DNA from: Leptospiraceae bacterium
Lineage (GTDB): Bacteria > Spirochaetota > Leptospiria > Leptospirales > Leptonemataceae
DNA length: 64,000 nucleotides
NCBI GenBank assembly: GCA_025059995.1
Contig: JANXCF010000008.1
Location: forward strand, 33,107-97,106
Direction: 5' to 3'
The position numbers and the translations under genes were made by a program. Shown here piece after piece: positions 1-8,669 of the stretch (position 1 is its first letter; each line of letters starts with the position of its first letter). The notes below the pieces were generated by a model. It was not told the DNA's origin. It worked only from the letters and a program-made list of their open reading frames with translations, and ran no database searches.

Positions 1-1027
1 TTGACTCTATTATACTTGTTGCTGGTTCGAATTCAGAAATGGCTCGAAATATTTCTCTTAGATTGTCTTTTAATTCTTTTGAGTCAAAAGCATCCAAATA
101 CCATCGAAAAAAATCTCCTTCTAAAAAATTAGTGATCCCTTTTTTTGCGTAGATTCCCCCATTTTCTATGTCCTCGAGTTCTCTTTTTAAGTCATCATCA
201 GAAAGATGAGTAAATTTTGTTGCCAAGGAGGAACTAAATTTTGTTTCCTGCATTGTTACAAGTTCAGCAACCAATACCTTCATCAAAAAAGCAAAGTAAG
301 TATGGATGGAAAACATTAATTCTTGTATATCTACTGATGAACTTACTCTATAAGCTCTCTGGATTGTTTCTTTTTCTATGTTTGAAAACTGCTCACCATA
401 GATAATTCCAAAAATCCTTTTCCATTCATCAAAGAAGGTTTGAATACGTGTTTGGTTTCCCCAATTTTTCAAAGCATTCACAAATGCCGAAATCACTTTA
501 GATGCAAGTTCGCTCTGAGGACCGAACTTCTGGGCTAATTTCTCAGCAGTGAGAGGAAGCCGAGATAAAGATCGTAAATATATCAAAAAGGTTTTTGCAC
601 TCTCTAAATTGAACTCATAACTATCAATGGCATCAGGTTCTTTAATCCATTTGCCATCTTTGTTTTTTACAAAGAAGATTTTTTCTCCATCAAAACCAAT
701 ACCTATCAGCGAGTTTTTTTTTGTTTTATTCATTATATCATTTAAATAACTAACTAACTGGTCATAAGTGCTATCCACATTCTTTTTTGAAGAAAAGGCT
801 CTAGGAGATTTGTATTCGATAATCAGGTGCCCATGAACTGCATCAATACGACCACTATAAACATGTTTCTCATACTCCGGTTTTGATTTAAGATTTAATT
901 CGTTTTTTATGGGTTCTAAAAGTTTTTCGAATTGAATTCGTAAATCTTCTTCTGTTTTAGCAACTCGAAGGATTTCCTCAGCTCCCCTAACAATTCCGTT
1001 AGCTAAAACTAATAGTGTCTCAACCAT
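1..1027 (-). CDS. Type IIG-like restriction-modification protein, N-terminal part (cut by window edge)
   Basis: An open frame of 342 codons starts at the ATG at 1027 on the minus strand and runs off the left edge without a stop. Residues 55-75 read as a PD-(D/E)xK nuclease core: D62 in GRIDAV, then E71 and K73 in IIEYKSP. Downstream there is a helical stretch and the phrase GIYAKKGITNFLEGDFFRWY, which I know from large Eco57I-type proteins that join a nuclease to an N6-adenine methylase. The methylase motifs (DPACGSG, NPPY) would lie outside the window, so the methylase half is inference. It would cut and methylate DNA as one polypeptide. It belongs to the RM-rich left end but is separated from its neighbours by about 600 bases without genes. 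Confidence 0.75.
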   Translation of the reverse strand, partial: MVETLLVLANGIVRGAEEILRVAKTEEDLRIQFEKLLEPIKNELNLKSKPEYEKHVYSGRIDAVHGHLIIEYKSPRAFSSKKNVDSTYDQLVSYLNDIMNKTKKNSLIGIGFDGEKIFFVKNKDGKWIKEPDAIDSYEFNLESAKTFLIYLRSLSRLPLTAEKLAQKFGPQSELASKVISAFVNALKNWGNQTRIQTFFDEWKRIFGIIYGEQFSNIEKETIQRAYRVSSSVDIQELMFSIHTYFAFLMKVLVAELVTMQETKFSSSLATKFTHLSDDDLKRELEDIENGGIYAKKGITNFLEGDFFRWYLDAFDSKELKDNLREIFRAISEFEPATSIIES

Positions 1028-1621
1028 ATTTTAATAATCTATTTTTCTTCAAGTTATCTAAAAAATTTTTAATTTCACTTAACTATTGTAAAACCTTATT
1101 GTCAAATATGCTTATATCTTCATAGAAAAATTCAAATACCCACCCCACAATAACAACTTTCTCAGAATAACTCCGATGATAAAAAAGGACATGGCGATGA
1201 CAAAATTACTAAAAACACCTCATTAACTCACAACCTTCGAAACAAAATCATTCCCTCAAACGAAGAATTGATCAGTGATTATGCTTGAAAATTTTCTGAT
1301 TGCATCACTCCACACTCCAAAAAGAGATACTTCTTTGGTTTTTGGATGGTAAATATTAACTGATTTTGTTTTTTCGGATTTGGAGCTACAAGGTCTTTCC
1401 ACCCTGACATGTTGGTAATAAGATGTTATTGTCAATAAGGATTCATAAAAACTTTACAAGTTTTCGCTTACAAGCGATGCTTGAGATAATCCATGAAAAA
1501 CCTCATCAAAAATATTAACCATATTAAGGGTTCTTTTGAACATTTCTTGTAATCTTTGAGTAAATTTTTGATGCTTGAAGATAAGGTATTTAAGGTATGT
1601 TATAGGCTAAAGCTTTTCATT
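1028..1621. other. Gene-free stretch, about 590 bases
   Basis: I read all six frames and found only short stretches broken by stops, with no recognisable protein fragment, tRNA or strong hairpin. It may hold the promoter of the leftward type IIG gene at its low end and decayed DNA otherwise. Confidence 0.5.
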
Positions 1622-2054
1622 TTATCTTAACCTCTTCAATACTGCTTTTTGAATCACAGAGAATCGATCTTTAACTCCAAAGTCCTCATACAAATTTTCC
1701 GTGAGAGAACCATCCGGATAATTTGTTTTCTCTTGTATTGCCAAAAGTTCTGTCACGACTAGCAGAAATTCTACTGTAAATTCTCCTACTTTGTCTAATT
1801 CCTTGAAGAGGTTCAACATGCTCTTGTTTAAAAAACTGAATGCTTGGAGGAAATGAGCTTATAGGTTTTATTGATTTAAACATTGTCAAAATGTGCTCTT
1901 TCAATTTTAAGGTTAATGAAGGATTATAGGCATACTTGACATACATCTCTACAATTAAGTGAACGTGAGCAGGTGTGCGCTCTCTCTTGCCAGGTTCTTT
2001 AAATCTTACAATAAAATCATATGGAGACTCAGGTTTTCTACCGGGATAAACCAT
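1622..2054 (-). pseudogene. Frameshifted gene downstream of the DNA methyltransferase, unknown function
   Basis: Two minus-strand reading frames make one plausible protein. The first begins at ATG 2054 and reads sensibly through TPAHVHLIVEMYVKYAYNP and FFKQEHVEPL. The second frame then continues with FKELDKVGEFTVEFLLVVTE down to the stop at 1622. The switch lies at about 1800-1819, where the frames overlap and the first turns to low-quality sequence rich in Arg and Ser. One indel would restore a protein of about 145 residues. I do not recognise the family. Its place at the end of an operon with a DNA methyltransferase suggests a cognate restriction enzyme or accessory protein, but this is only context. 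The break could be real decay or an assembly error. Confidence 0.5.
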
Positions 2055-2057
2055 AAT

Positions 2058-2180
2058 TTAGACATTTGCCTTAGTCGTATAGACAAGATCATCTTCTTGT
2101 AATTGCCTGACTTTTTGTATTTTATAAGACGACTCCAGATAATAATAAATTATTTTTAACAGGTTAAAAAGTTTTTTCAT
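2058..2180 (-). CDS. Small 40-residue protein coupled to the methyltransferase
   Basis: The ATG at 2180 shares one base with the TAA stop of the upstream methyltransferase (TAATG), a layout typical of translational coupling. The ORF has 40 codons, starts MKKLFNLLKIIYYYLESS and ends LVYTTKANV at TAA 2058-2060. Three bases later comes the ATG of the next (frameshifted) gene. The N-terminus is Lys/Leu/Tyr-rich and amphipathic; there is no clear membrane segment and no family I recognise. The tight packing on both sides is the main evidence that it is translated. It may simply be a leader that couples translation of the next gene. Confidence 0.45.
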   Translation of the reverse strand: MKKLFNLLKIIYYYLESSYKIQKVRQLQEDDLVYTTKANV

Positions 2181-3733
2181 TACTTTACCTCATAAACGAG
2201 TAGATATTGATGAACTATTCTTAAATAACCTCTTGAATCATGTTGGCTTAAATTTGAATCTTCGGTAGTAGCAATTATTATTTCCTTGAGCCATAAATTG
2301 TTAAATGTCAATATATCTACAATCCTTTTACCAAGAGGTTCTATATAGCCGTCAATTCTTATGTCTTGGGTCTGAATAACAACAAAACCTCCCTTGTTTA
2401 AAGTAGGCAATTGTTGATTTACAAATGCTTTTATTCCTTTTAAATAATATTCTATGTTTGAAAATGATACTTCATTATCTAAAGGAATAAATTTAACAAA
2501 AAGTAATTGGTTGTCTTTCTGTGTGTTTCTTTGCAAAGAATTTTCATCAAGCTTGGAATCAGAAACAAGAGTTACAATTAAATAGTTCTTTCCTCCTGAA
2601 TACCTATCAATTACATTTTTATTTAGATATTCTTCAAAATTCTTCTCTGGAAAGTTCCAAACTGTTGTAGTCTCAAACCGCTCTAATCTTCCTTTTAGCG
2701 AAGGCCTCTCTACCAAAAAAGAAAACAAACCATAGTCTATCTCTTTTTCCCTCACATTTGTAGAAGTAGGTACTTTGGGTTTTTCAAAGATGGGTAGATA
2801 CTCATGGGCTAAGAGAAGAAAATTATACTTTCTACTATTTTTGTACCAAAAACCTGTAGTTTTGCAATTATGTTGTCGCTTTATGACGAGCTCTCTTAAT
2901 TTAAAGCCGACATCTAAATAAACATTTATAAGCTTGAATCCTAATGGAATCACGTGTTTTTTTCTTCTAATATCTCCTATCAAAATAGCACATTGTCTCC
3001 CAGGCTTTAGAACTCTAAAACTTTCTCTTGCAACTTTTGACATTTCTTTTAAGAAATCATCTACATTAAGAAACGATAAGTCTCCTTCTTTGGCATCAGT
3101 GTAATGGATAATGTTGGCATATGGAGGATGAGAACAGATTAAATCTACAGAATTATCTTTCAAAAAAGATAAGTCTCTTGCATCACCCACTAATAGCTCT
3201 GGTTCATAAATCTTCAAATTGATTTTTTCGTCAAAAAAACTTAACTGTTTTGATTGTATACTAAAATCTACATTCTTCTTTGATAGTTCAATAGCTTTAT
3301 CGTTTATATCAAGTGCAATACACCTTCTTCCTAAGAGTTTGCATTCTACTGCGGTTGTTCCAGCACCACAGAAATAGTCCAGAACTAAATCTCCTGGTTT
3401 TGAATATTTAAGAATTACATTTCTTGGGATATAAGGTGTCCAGTTACCTCTATATTCTCCGCTATGAGTTGCCCAGTTACCCCTTTGTTTAAAACTCCAG
3501 ACTGTAGTTTGTTCATCTCTGAAATCTTTGGGATATAATCTTCTTATTTTTTTAGGTACATTTAAACTGCTAATATTAAGTCCTTGCGTTTTGGTAATAA
3601 GTCGCTCAATATACCTGAATGTTACCCCGTATTTCTGACCAATTTCTAAATCAGGAGTTCCTTTTGCTTTTTCTTTCAAGATCGCGTCTTGAAGTTCCTT
3701 CTCAGTTTTAAAATTCGCATTCTGATTAGTCAT
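2180..3733 (-). CDS. DNA methyltransferase (N4-cytosine/N6-adenine type)
   Basis: This 517-residue protein should transfer a methyl group from S-adenosylmethionine to an exocyclic amino group of DNA. The SAM-binding motif DYFCGAGTT lies at residues 119-127 and the catalytic motif SHPPY at 201-205. The SxPPY form is commoner in N4-cytosine enzymes, but base specificity cannot be fixed from this. Residues 24-48 look like a helix-turn-helix (LEIGQKYGVTFRYIERLI). The C-terminal 170 residues have no motif I know and may hold target recognition. Its ATG overlaps the stop of an upstream methyltransferase remnant (ATGA), and a 40-codon ORF follows by one-base overlap, so it was the middle of a leftward RM operon whose first gene has been lost. 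Confidence 0.85.
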   Translation of the reverse strand: MTNQNANFKTEKELQDAILKEKAKGTPDLEIGQKYGVTFRYIERLITKTQGLNISSLNVPKKIRRLYPKDFRDEQTTVWSFKQRGNWATHSGEYRGNWTPYIPRNVILKYSKPGDLVLDYFCGAGTTAVECKLLGRRCIALDINDKAIELSKKNVDFSIQSKQLSFFDEKINLKIYEPELLVGDARDLSFLKDNSVDLICSHPPYANIIHYTDAKEGDLSFLNVDDFLKEMSKVARESFRVLKPGRQCAILIGDIRRKKHVIPLGFKLINVYLDVGFKLRELVIKRQHNCKTTGFWYKNSRKYNFLLLAHEYLPIFEKPKVPTSTNVREKEIDYGLFSFLVERPSLKGRLERFETTTVWNFPEKNFEEYLNKNVIDRYSGGKNYLIVTLVSDSKLDENSLQRNTQKDNQLLFVKFIPLDNEVSFSNIEYYLKGIKAFVNQQLPTLNKGGFVVIQTQDIRIDGYIEPLGKRIVDILTFNNLWLKEIIIATTEDSNLSQHDSRGYLRIVHQYLLVYEVK

Positions 3734-4050
3734 CTTGGATCCTCTGGTTTTTTGCTAATAATCACGCTTTCTTCCCTCATTACCCTATTGCAAGCACCTA
3801 ACGGAGGATTGAATATCAATTTTTCAAACTTAAATCCAACTTCTTCACTGAATTTTTTAGTTGTCAAGTTGTGGGGATTTTTTCCCATTGACTGTACTTT
3901 CTCCAATTATGATCGCTAACTTACCACCGGGTTTTAATGCCCAAAATATGTTTTTTACCGCTTCTTTTAAGTCCTCATAATACAAGGCAACCCTTGGAGG
4001 TAATCCAGTATAGTTGCTCTTTGGATATACATTGCACGGCTTTATAAAAA
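3730..4050 (-). pseudogene. Remnant of a second DNA methyltransferase (C-terminal part)
   Basis: Reading leftward from about 4050, one frame gives SNYTGLPPRVALYYEDLKEA and then ALKPGGKLAIIIGESTVNG. This is the typical central-to-late part of a DNA methyltransferase (KPGGK followed by a strand and G[EN]STV). It then meets a stop in its own frame. A second frame carries on with FSEEVGFKFEKLIFNPPLGA and MREESVIISKKPEDPR, ending at a TGA at 3730-3732 that overlaps the ATG of the intact methyltransferase. The front half is missing; the remnant stops near the left border of the plus-strand RM cassette. Truncation by insertion of that cassette is a reasonable inference. Confidence 0.65.
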
Positions 4051-4103
4051 ATATTGAAGAAAAAGTTTAAGGTTTTTAAATTAAATTGCTTGCCTTGTAA
4101 AGA

Positions 4104-4280
4104 ATTGACGATTCAGAGTTTTTTACAGCTAAAGAATTAGCTAAAAAATTAAGAGTAAATATAATGACAATTTACCGCTATATTAAAGCGAGGAAATTAA
4201 AAGACTATAAAATAGGCAAAGAGTTTAGAATTGAAAAAAAAGAATTCCAAAGGTTTTTAGAAAAAATCAAAATGAAATAA
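4104..4280 (+). CDS. Excisionase-family (HTH_17) DNA-binding protein, start uncertain
   Basis: The frame reads DDSEFFTAKELAKKLRVN, then TIYRYIKARKLKDYKIG and FRIEKKEFQRFLEKIKMK. This is a textbook MerR/excisionase-type winged helix that binds DNA. It ends with TAA five bases before the ATG of the nuclease-methylase gene, so it probably heads that operon and may control it. The odd point is the start. An in-frame TAA lies at 4098-4100 and no ATG, GTG or TTG precedes the domain; only ATT at 4104 would give a full-length product of 58 codons. Either AUU is used, the true start has mutated, or the gene has lost its 5' end at the cassette border. Confidence 0.6.
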   Translation: MDDSEFFTAKELAKKLRVNIMTIYRYIKARKLKDYKIGKEFRIEKKEFQRFLEKIKMK

Positions 4281-4285
4281 AATTT

Positions 4286-6085
4286 ATGAGCAATAAAAAT
4301 AATCAATCAATTTTTGAAAAAAATATCCAAAGAGGTATTGAAGCAAAAATTATATCTTTTAACGAAGACAAATCAAAGATTACCTATTACGCTTCACGAG
4401 ATTTTACAACAAGCTTTAAAAAACCAGAAGAACTGGTGAGAGCATCCTACTTTGTTGAATTAGTTCTAGATTATAATTACTCTCCAAAACGAATAGATTT
4501 TGAAGTAATTGTTCCGAGACGAAAACCAGAAGATAGAGCAGATATTGTGGTTTATGAAGACGATGAATTAAAAAAACCTTATTTGGTAGTTGAATGTAAA
4601 AAAGAAAAAATCTCTGATGCCGAATTTAAACAAGCCATAGAGCAGGCATTCGGCAATGCTAATAGTTTAAGGGCTAAGTTCGCTTCTGTAGTCGCAGGCA
4701 CAACCAAAACTGCTTTTGATGTAGCTGGTTTTAAACCCAGCGAAAGAGAAAAAAATGTTATCTCAGATATTCCAGTTAAATATGGCAAAACTCCTAAGTA
4801 TAGATTTATTAAAGGTGAGGAAAATAAAGAATTGAAGACCGTTTCAAGAGAAGAACTTATACAAATATTAGAAAAAGCTCACGATACCGTTTGGCAAGGT
4901 GGAAGATTGGCCCCTACAACTGCCTTTGATGAAATTTCAAAACTTTTATTTTGTAAATTAAAAGATGAAAAAACAACGCCTAAAGGAAAACCTTACGATT
5001 TTCAAATTGGCACTCACGAGTCGCCCGAAGAAGTTTTTAATAGAATAAATAAAATCTATCAAAAAGCTAAACAAGAGGATGAAGAAGTTTTTAAAGAAGG
5101 TATAAGATTAGAGCCGAAAATTGTTTATAATGTTGTAGAACATTTACAGTCTCTTGCCTTAAATAAAATTGATTTAGATACCAAAGGTGTGGCTTTTGAA
5201 AGATTTATTGAAGATTTTTTCAGGGGTAAAATGGGACAATATTTTACTCCAAGACCCATTATTCAGTTTTGTATAAAAATGATGAATCCTCAAAAAGATG
5301 ATAAGGTTTTAGATCCCGCCTGTGGAAGTGGTGGATTTTTGCTTAATGCAATGGATAATGTGAGACACTACGCAGAGGAAAATTATGATGAACGGGAAGC
5401 ATGGGAACATTGGCATAATTTTGCTAAAAATAATGTCTACGGTATTGAAATAAATGACCAGATAGCCAGAGTTTGTAAAATGAATATGATAATTCACGAT
5501 GACGGACACACAAACATTATAAACACTGATGCTTTAAGTGATTTTGAAGATATAAATAAAATGCATAAAGGATTTAAAAAAGACCATTTTGACGTTATTT
5601 TAACTAATCCTCCTTTTGGAGCGGCTATTAAAAGAACCGAGAAAGATTATTTAGACAAATACGAATTAGGCAAAGGAAGAGAAAGTCAAAAAACCGAAAT
5701 CTTATTTATTGAACGGTGTATTGATTTTGTTAAGCCAGAAACGGGAAAAATTGCTATTGTTTTGCCTGATGGCATTTTAACCAATTCATCTTTGCAATAT
5801 GTCAGAGACTTTATAATGGAAAAGTGTCAGATTTTAGCGATTGTCTCGCTTCCCCAGTTTGCTTTTAAACATTTTGGAGCGGGAGTTAAGTCTTCTTTGG
5901 TATTTTTAAGACGAAAAGGCGAAAAAGAAAAATTAGAAAAATATCCCATCTTTATGGCAATAGCTGAACACATTGGCTATGACGCTACTGGCAGAGAAGA
6001 CCCGATAAATGATTTAGATAAAATTGCCCAAGAATATCAAAAATTTTTGAAAAATCCTAAAAACTATGACGGATGTGAAAGATAA
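4286..6085 (+). CDS. Nuclease-methyltransferase fusion subunit of a type I/IIB-like RM system
   Basis: This 599-residue protein joins an HsdR-N-like nuclease to an HsdM-like N6-adenine methylase. The nuclease core is D86 in RADIVVY, then E103 and K105 in VVECKKE. The methylase has DPACGSGG at 343-350 and the catalytic NPPF at 441-444, preceded by the GQYFTPR phrase usual before motif I in HsdM. There is no helicase domain and no separate hsdR follows. The next gene overlaps it by 20 bases and is a specificity subunit. This two-gene layout is that of BcgI-type (type IIB) enzymes, in which the A subunit cuts and methylates and the B subunit chooses the site. Classing it as IIB rather than as a trimmed type I system is inference. 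Confidence 0.85.
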   Translation: MSNKNNQSIFEKNIQRGIEAKIISFNEDKSKITYYASRDFTTSFKKPEELVRASYFVELVLDYNYSPKRIDFEVIVPRRKPEDRADIVVYEDDELKKPYLVVECKKEKISDAEFKQAIEQAFGNANSLRAKFASVVAGTTKTAFDVAGFKPSEREKNVISDIPVKYGKTPKYRFIKGEENKELKTVSREELIQILEKAHDTVWQGGRLAPTTAFDEISKLLFCKLKDEKTTPKGKPYDFQIGTHESPEEVFNRINKIYQKAKQEDEEVFKEGIRLEPKIVYNVVEHLQSLALNKIDLDTKGVAFERFIEDFFRGKMGQYFTPRPIIQFCIKMMNPQKDDKVLDPACGSGGFLLNAMDNVRHYAEENYDEREAWEHWHNFAKNNVYGIEINDQIARVCKMNMIIHDDGHTNIINTDALSDFEDINKMHKGFKKDHFDVILTNPPFGAAIKRTEKDYLDKYELGKGRESQKTEILFIERCIDFVKPETGKIAIVLPDGILTNSSLQYVRDFIMEKCQILAIVSLPQFAFKHFGAGVKSSLVFLRRKGEKEKLEKYPIFMAIAEHIGYDATGREDPINDLDKIAQEYQKFLKNPKNYDGCER

Positions 6086-7449
6086 AAATCAAATGTGTTT
6101 TGTAGTCTGGAGTGATGAGATTGAGGGAAGATTGGATTGTTATTTTTACAAACCAGAATTTACTAAGATAGATAAAGAGGTAAGAAAAATTACAGATAAA
6201 ACATTGGGCGATTTTGTATTATCTATTGCTGGAGGGGCGACGCCTGATATTAAAAAATTCTAAAAATGGAATACCGTTTTTAAGAGTTCAAAACATAACA
6301 CCTGAAGGTCTTAATTTACAAGATATTAAATACATAAATATAGCAACCCATAATGGAATGCTTAAAAGGAGTCAGGTAAAAGAATTTGACCTGATAACAA
6401 AAATTACGGGTGTCGGTAGAATGGCAGTTTCTGCAGTTGCTCCGAAGGAATTTGAAGGTAATATAAATCAACATCTTGTAGTAATAAAAACTAAAAATGA
6501 GCAAACAAGCAAAACTTTAGCTACTTTTCTAAATTCTGATATTGGTGAAAAATTGGCTAAAAAACGTTCAACAGGAGGGACAAGACCAGCTTTAGATTAT
6601 ACAGCATTAAAATCAATTCCAGTAATTTTCAAACCAGAAATCGTTGAAATAATGGAATCTGCTTACAAACAAAAAAAAGAAAAAGAAGCGGAAGCGGAAA
6701 AATTGTTAGCTTCAATAGATGATTATGTTTTAGAAATGCTGGGCATAAAAATGCCAGAAATAAAAGATAAAATGTGCTTTGCAGTGGATTCAGAAGAAGT
6801 AAAAGGCAAGAGGATAGATGCTTATTATCACAAACCAAATCTTAAAGAAATAAAAAAAGCATTTGAGAAAGGAAAATATAAAACAGTAAAAGTCAAAGAT
6901 TTCTTAGCAAAAATTAAAAAAGGAATTGAGGTGGGGTCAAAATCTTATGTTTCCGATGGCGTGCCATTTGTAAGAGTAGTAGATATTGATGATTACAAAA
7001 TAAATATAGATACAGACAAAAAAATTAGTTTTGATTTATATAAAAATCTAAAAGATGAATATAACCCCAAAAAAGGCGAATTGTTATATTCCAAAGATGG
7101 AACGATTGGTTTGTGTGTTGTGGTAGAAAAAGAAATGGATTTTATAATAAGCGGGGGGATTTTAAGATTAGAGGTTAAAAAAAATATAAATAATTTTTAT
7201 CTCAAAACAGTTTTATCAAGCAAAATTTTAAAACTGTTAGCCGAAGCTGAAAGTATTGGACAAATAATAAAACATCTTCTACCAGAAAAATTTTTAAATC
7301 TCCCAATCCCTCTTCCTCCTCTTGAAATTCAAAACCAAATCGCCGAAGAGGTTAAAAACCGAATTGAAAAAGCAAAGAAATTAAAAGAAGAAGCTAAAAA
7401 TATCGTTGAAATGGCAAAAAAACAAGTTGAAGAAATAATCTTAAAGTAA
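6066..7449 (+). pseudogene. hsdS: Specificity subunit (HsdS/BcgIB-like), interrupted by a frameshift
   Basis: Two overlapping plus-strand frames encode one specificity subunit with two target-recognition halves. The first frame starts at ATG 6066, overlapping the methylase stop, and ends at TAA 6261-6263 after GGATPDIKKF. The second frame continues with NSKNGIPFLRVQNITPEGL to 7449. Reading across the break gives about 460 residues. The halves are tandem: CFVVWSDEIEGRLDCYFYKP opens half one and CFAVDSEEVKGKRIDAYYHK opens half two. Each has a target domain and a spacer, and the end is a charged coiled coil. The shift falls at an A-run near 6250-6256 (ATTAAAAAATTC). If real, the product stops after 65 residues and the system would be inactive; slippage at the A-run or a sequencing error are alternatives. 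Confidence 0.75.
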
Positions 7450-7452
7450 ATT

Positions 7453-8032
7453 ATGAAAGCCATAATTTTAGCCAGAGTATCAACTGAAGAACAAAAAGAA
7501 GCGGGTAATTCTTTATCAACTCAGCAAGCACGATTGCGAGCGTATATAAAAAGAAATTCCGATTTAGAACTCATTAAAGAGTTTATTTTCGATGAATCGG
7601 CTTACAAAGAACATCGGAAAGAATTTAATAAAGTATTAGATTTTATTAGAAAACAAAAAGAGGTTGTGGCTTTGTGCTGTGATAAAGTTGATAGGTTGTG
7701 TAGAGATTTTTTAGTGGGGTTGCCTGCTTTGGAAAAATTAAGAAGAATTCCTAAGGACATGTTTAACAAAAAGCTAAAAGAGTATAAAGAAAAACGGGTA
7801 GAAATTGAGGCAAGAATGAGACAATAATACATGATGCGGATGAAAACTTCAATTTAACGGCAAATACGGTCTAAAATTTAGCTAAAAAGGCTTATGAGAT
7901 ATTTCAGTGTTCTGAAGTAGAAGAAAAAAGGCAACTTTTGAATTTATTACTTCAGAACGCTACTTTAGAGGGCAAAAAACTCAAATTTAAAATCCCTTTG
8001 ATGTGATTTTGGAAGCCTCAAAGTGTCCTATA
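7453..8032 (+). pseudogene. Decayed large serine recombinase
   Basis: The first 124 codons (7453-7827) open with the resolvase fold: ARVSTEEQ with the nucleophilic serine, SLSTQQARLRAYI, and DKVDRLCRDF. At about 7742 the sequence jumps from the end of the catalytic domain to a late coiled-coil segment (MFNKKLKEYKEKRVEIEARM), so some 200 or more residues are missing. After the TAA at 7826-7828 another frame still reads HDADENFNLTANTV, then a stop, then LAKKAYEIFQCSEVEEKRQL and LEGKKLKFK, the usual tail of these recombinases. The tail runs to the edge of the tRNA-Asn. It starts four bases after hsdS and once probably moved this cassette. It cannot be active now. Confidence 0.8.
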
Positions 8033-8108
8033 TGGCTCCCCAGGCAGGACTCGAACCTGCGACCTGGTGGTTAACAGCCACTCGCTCTACCGGCTGAGCT
8101 ACTGGGGA
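8033..8108 (-). tRNA. tRNA-Asn (GUU)
   Basis: On the minus strand a complete cloverleaf can be drawn. The acceptor stem TCCCCAG pairs with CTGGGGA, the discriminator base is G, and CCA is encoded at 8033-8035. The D arm carries AGCTCAGCCGGTAGAGC, the anticodon loop is CTGTTAA with anticodon GTT, and the T arm contains GGTTCGAGTCC. The length is 76 bases including CCA. The decayed recombinase ends directly at its 3' side, a common position for island insertion. Confidence 0.97.
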
Positions 8109-8238
8109 GTGTGAGTGTTTGGTAAATACCATTTAAGAACATTGTTTTTTTCTGTCAATCAAAAAAGCGAAAAAAACGAAGATTTTGTTTTATTGAGATT
8201 GTTGGTTGACTTGGTTCTTTATAGAGAATTTTTATCGT

Positions 8239-8511
8239 ATGGATGTAAAAACTTTTCTTCTTGTTTTTGGGACGATCTTTTTGGCTGAGATTGGGGATAA
8301 AACCCAGCTTGCAACTTTACTTTATGCCACAGATAAAAACGTCAATCCTTGGATTGTGTTTTTGGGAGCTTCTTTGGCTTTGATTCTGACAACGGCTATA
8401 GGAACTTTTCTTGGGAGTTTGGTTTCTCAATACATTTCTCCAAAATACTTAAAGTTTGTTGCTGGAATTTTGTTTATTCTTGTTGGGATTTGGACGATTT
8501 TATCGAAATAA
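8239..8511 (+). CDS. Gdt1/TMEM165 (UPF0016) family cation transporter, single-repeat form
   Basis: This membrane protein of about 90 residues has the family signature EIGDKTQLA near its N-terminus and three hydrophobic segments (FLLVFGTIFL, WIVFLGASLALILTTAIGT, YLKFVAGILFILVGIWTI). Members export Mn2+ or Ca2+ in exchange for H+. Eukaryotic proteins have two such repeats; this one has one, so it probably works as a dimer. I chose ATG 8239, because the TTG at 8206 would add an unlikely hydrophobic leader. It stands alone between the tRNA and the helicase gene. Which metal it carries cannot be told. Confidence 0.85.
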   Translation: MDVKTFLLVFGTIFLAEIGDKTQLATLLYATDKNVNPWIVFLGASLALILTTAIGTFLGSLVSQYISPKYLKFVAGILFILVGIWTILSK

Positions 8512-8669
8512 GTTATAATTTTTAATAAAATAATTTTATAAATTATCTTAATAAATTTTTACTGCTATTTTTTATAAAAACCGAATTCAATTTTATAAAA
8601 GTTAGTTTCTATTTTCCGATAATCAACTTACATTCAATGGAATCAAAAATCTAACTTCTTTCTTAACCT

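Noticed and set aside
3689..3919. Plus-strand frame of 76 codons
   Set aside because: It is antisense to the methyltransferase remnant, which carries the real protein signal.
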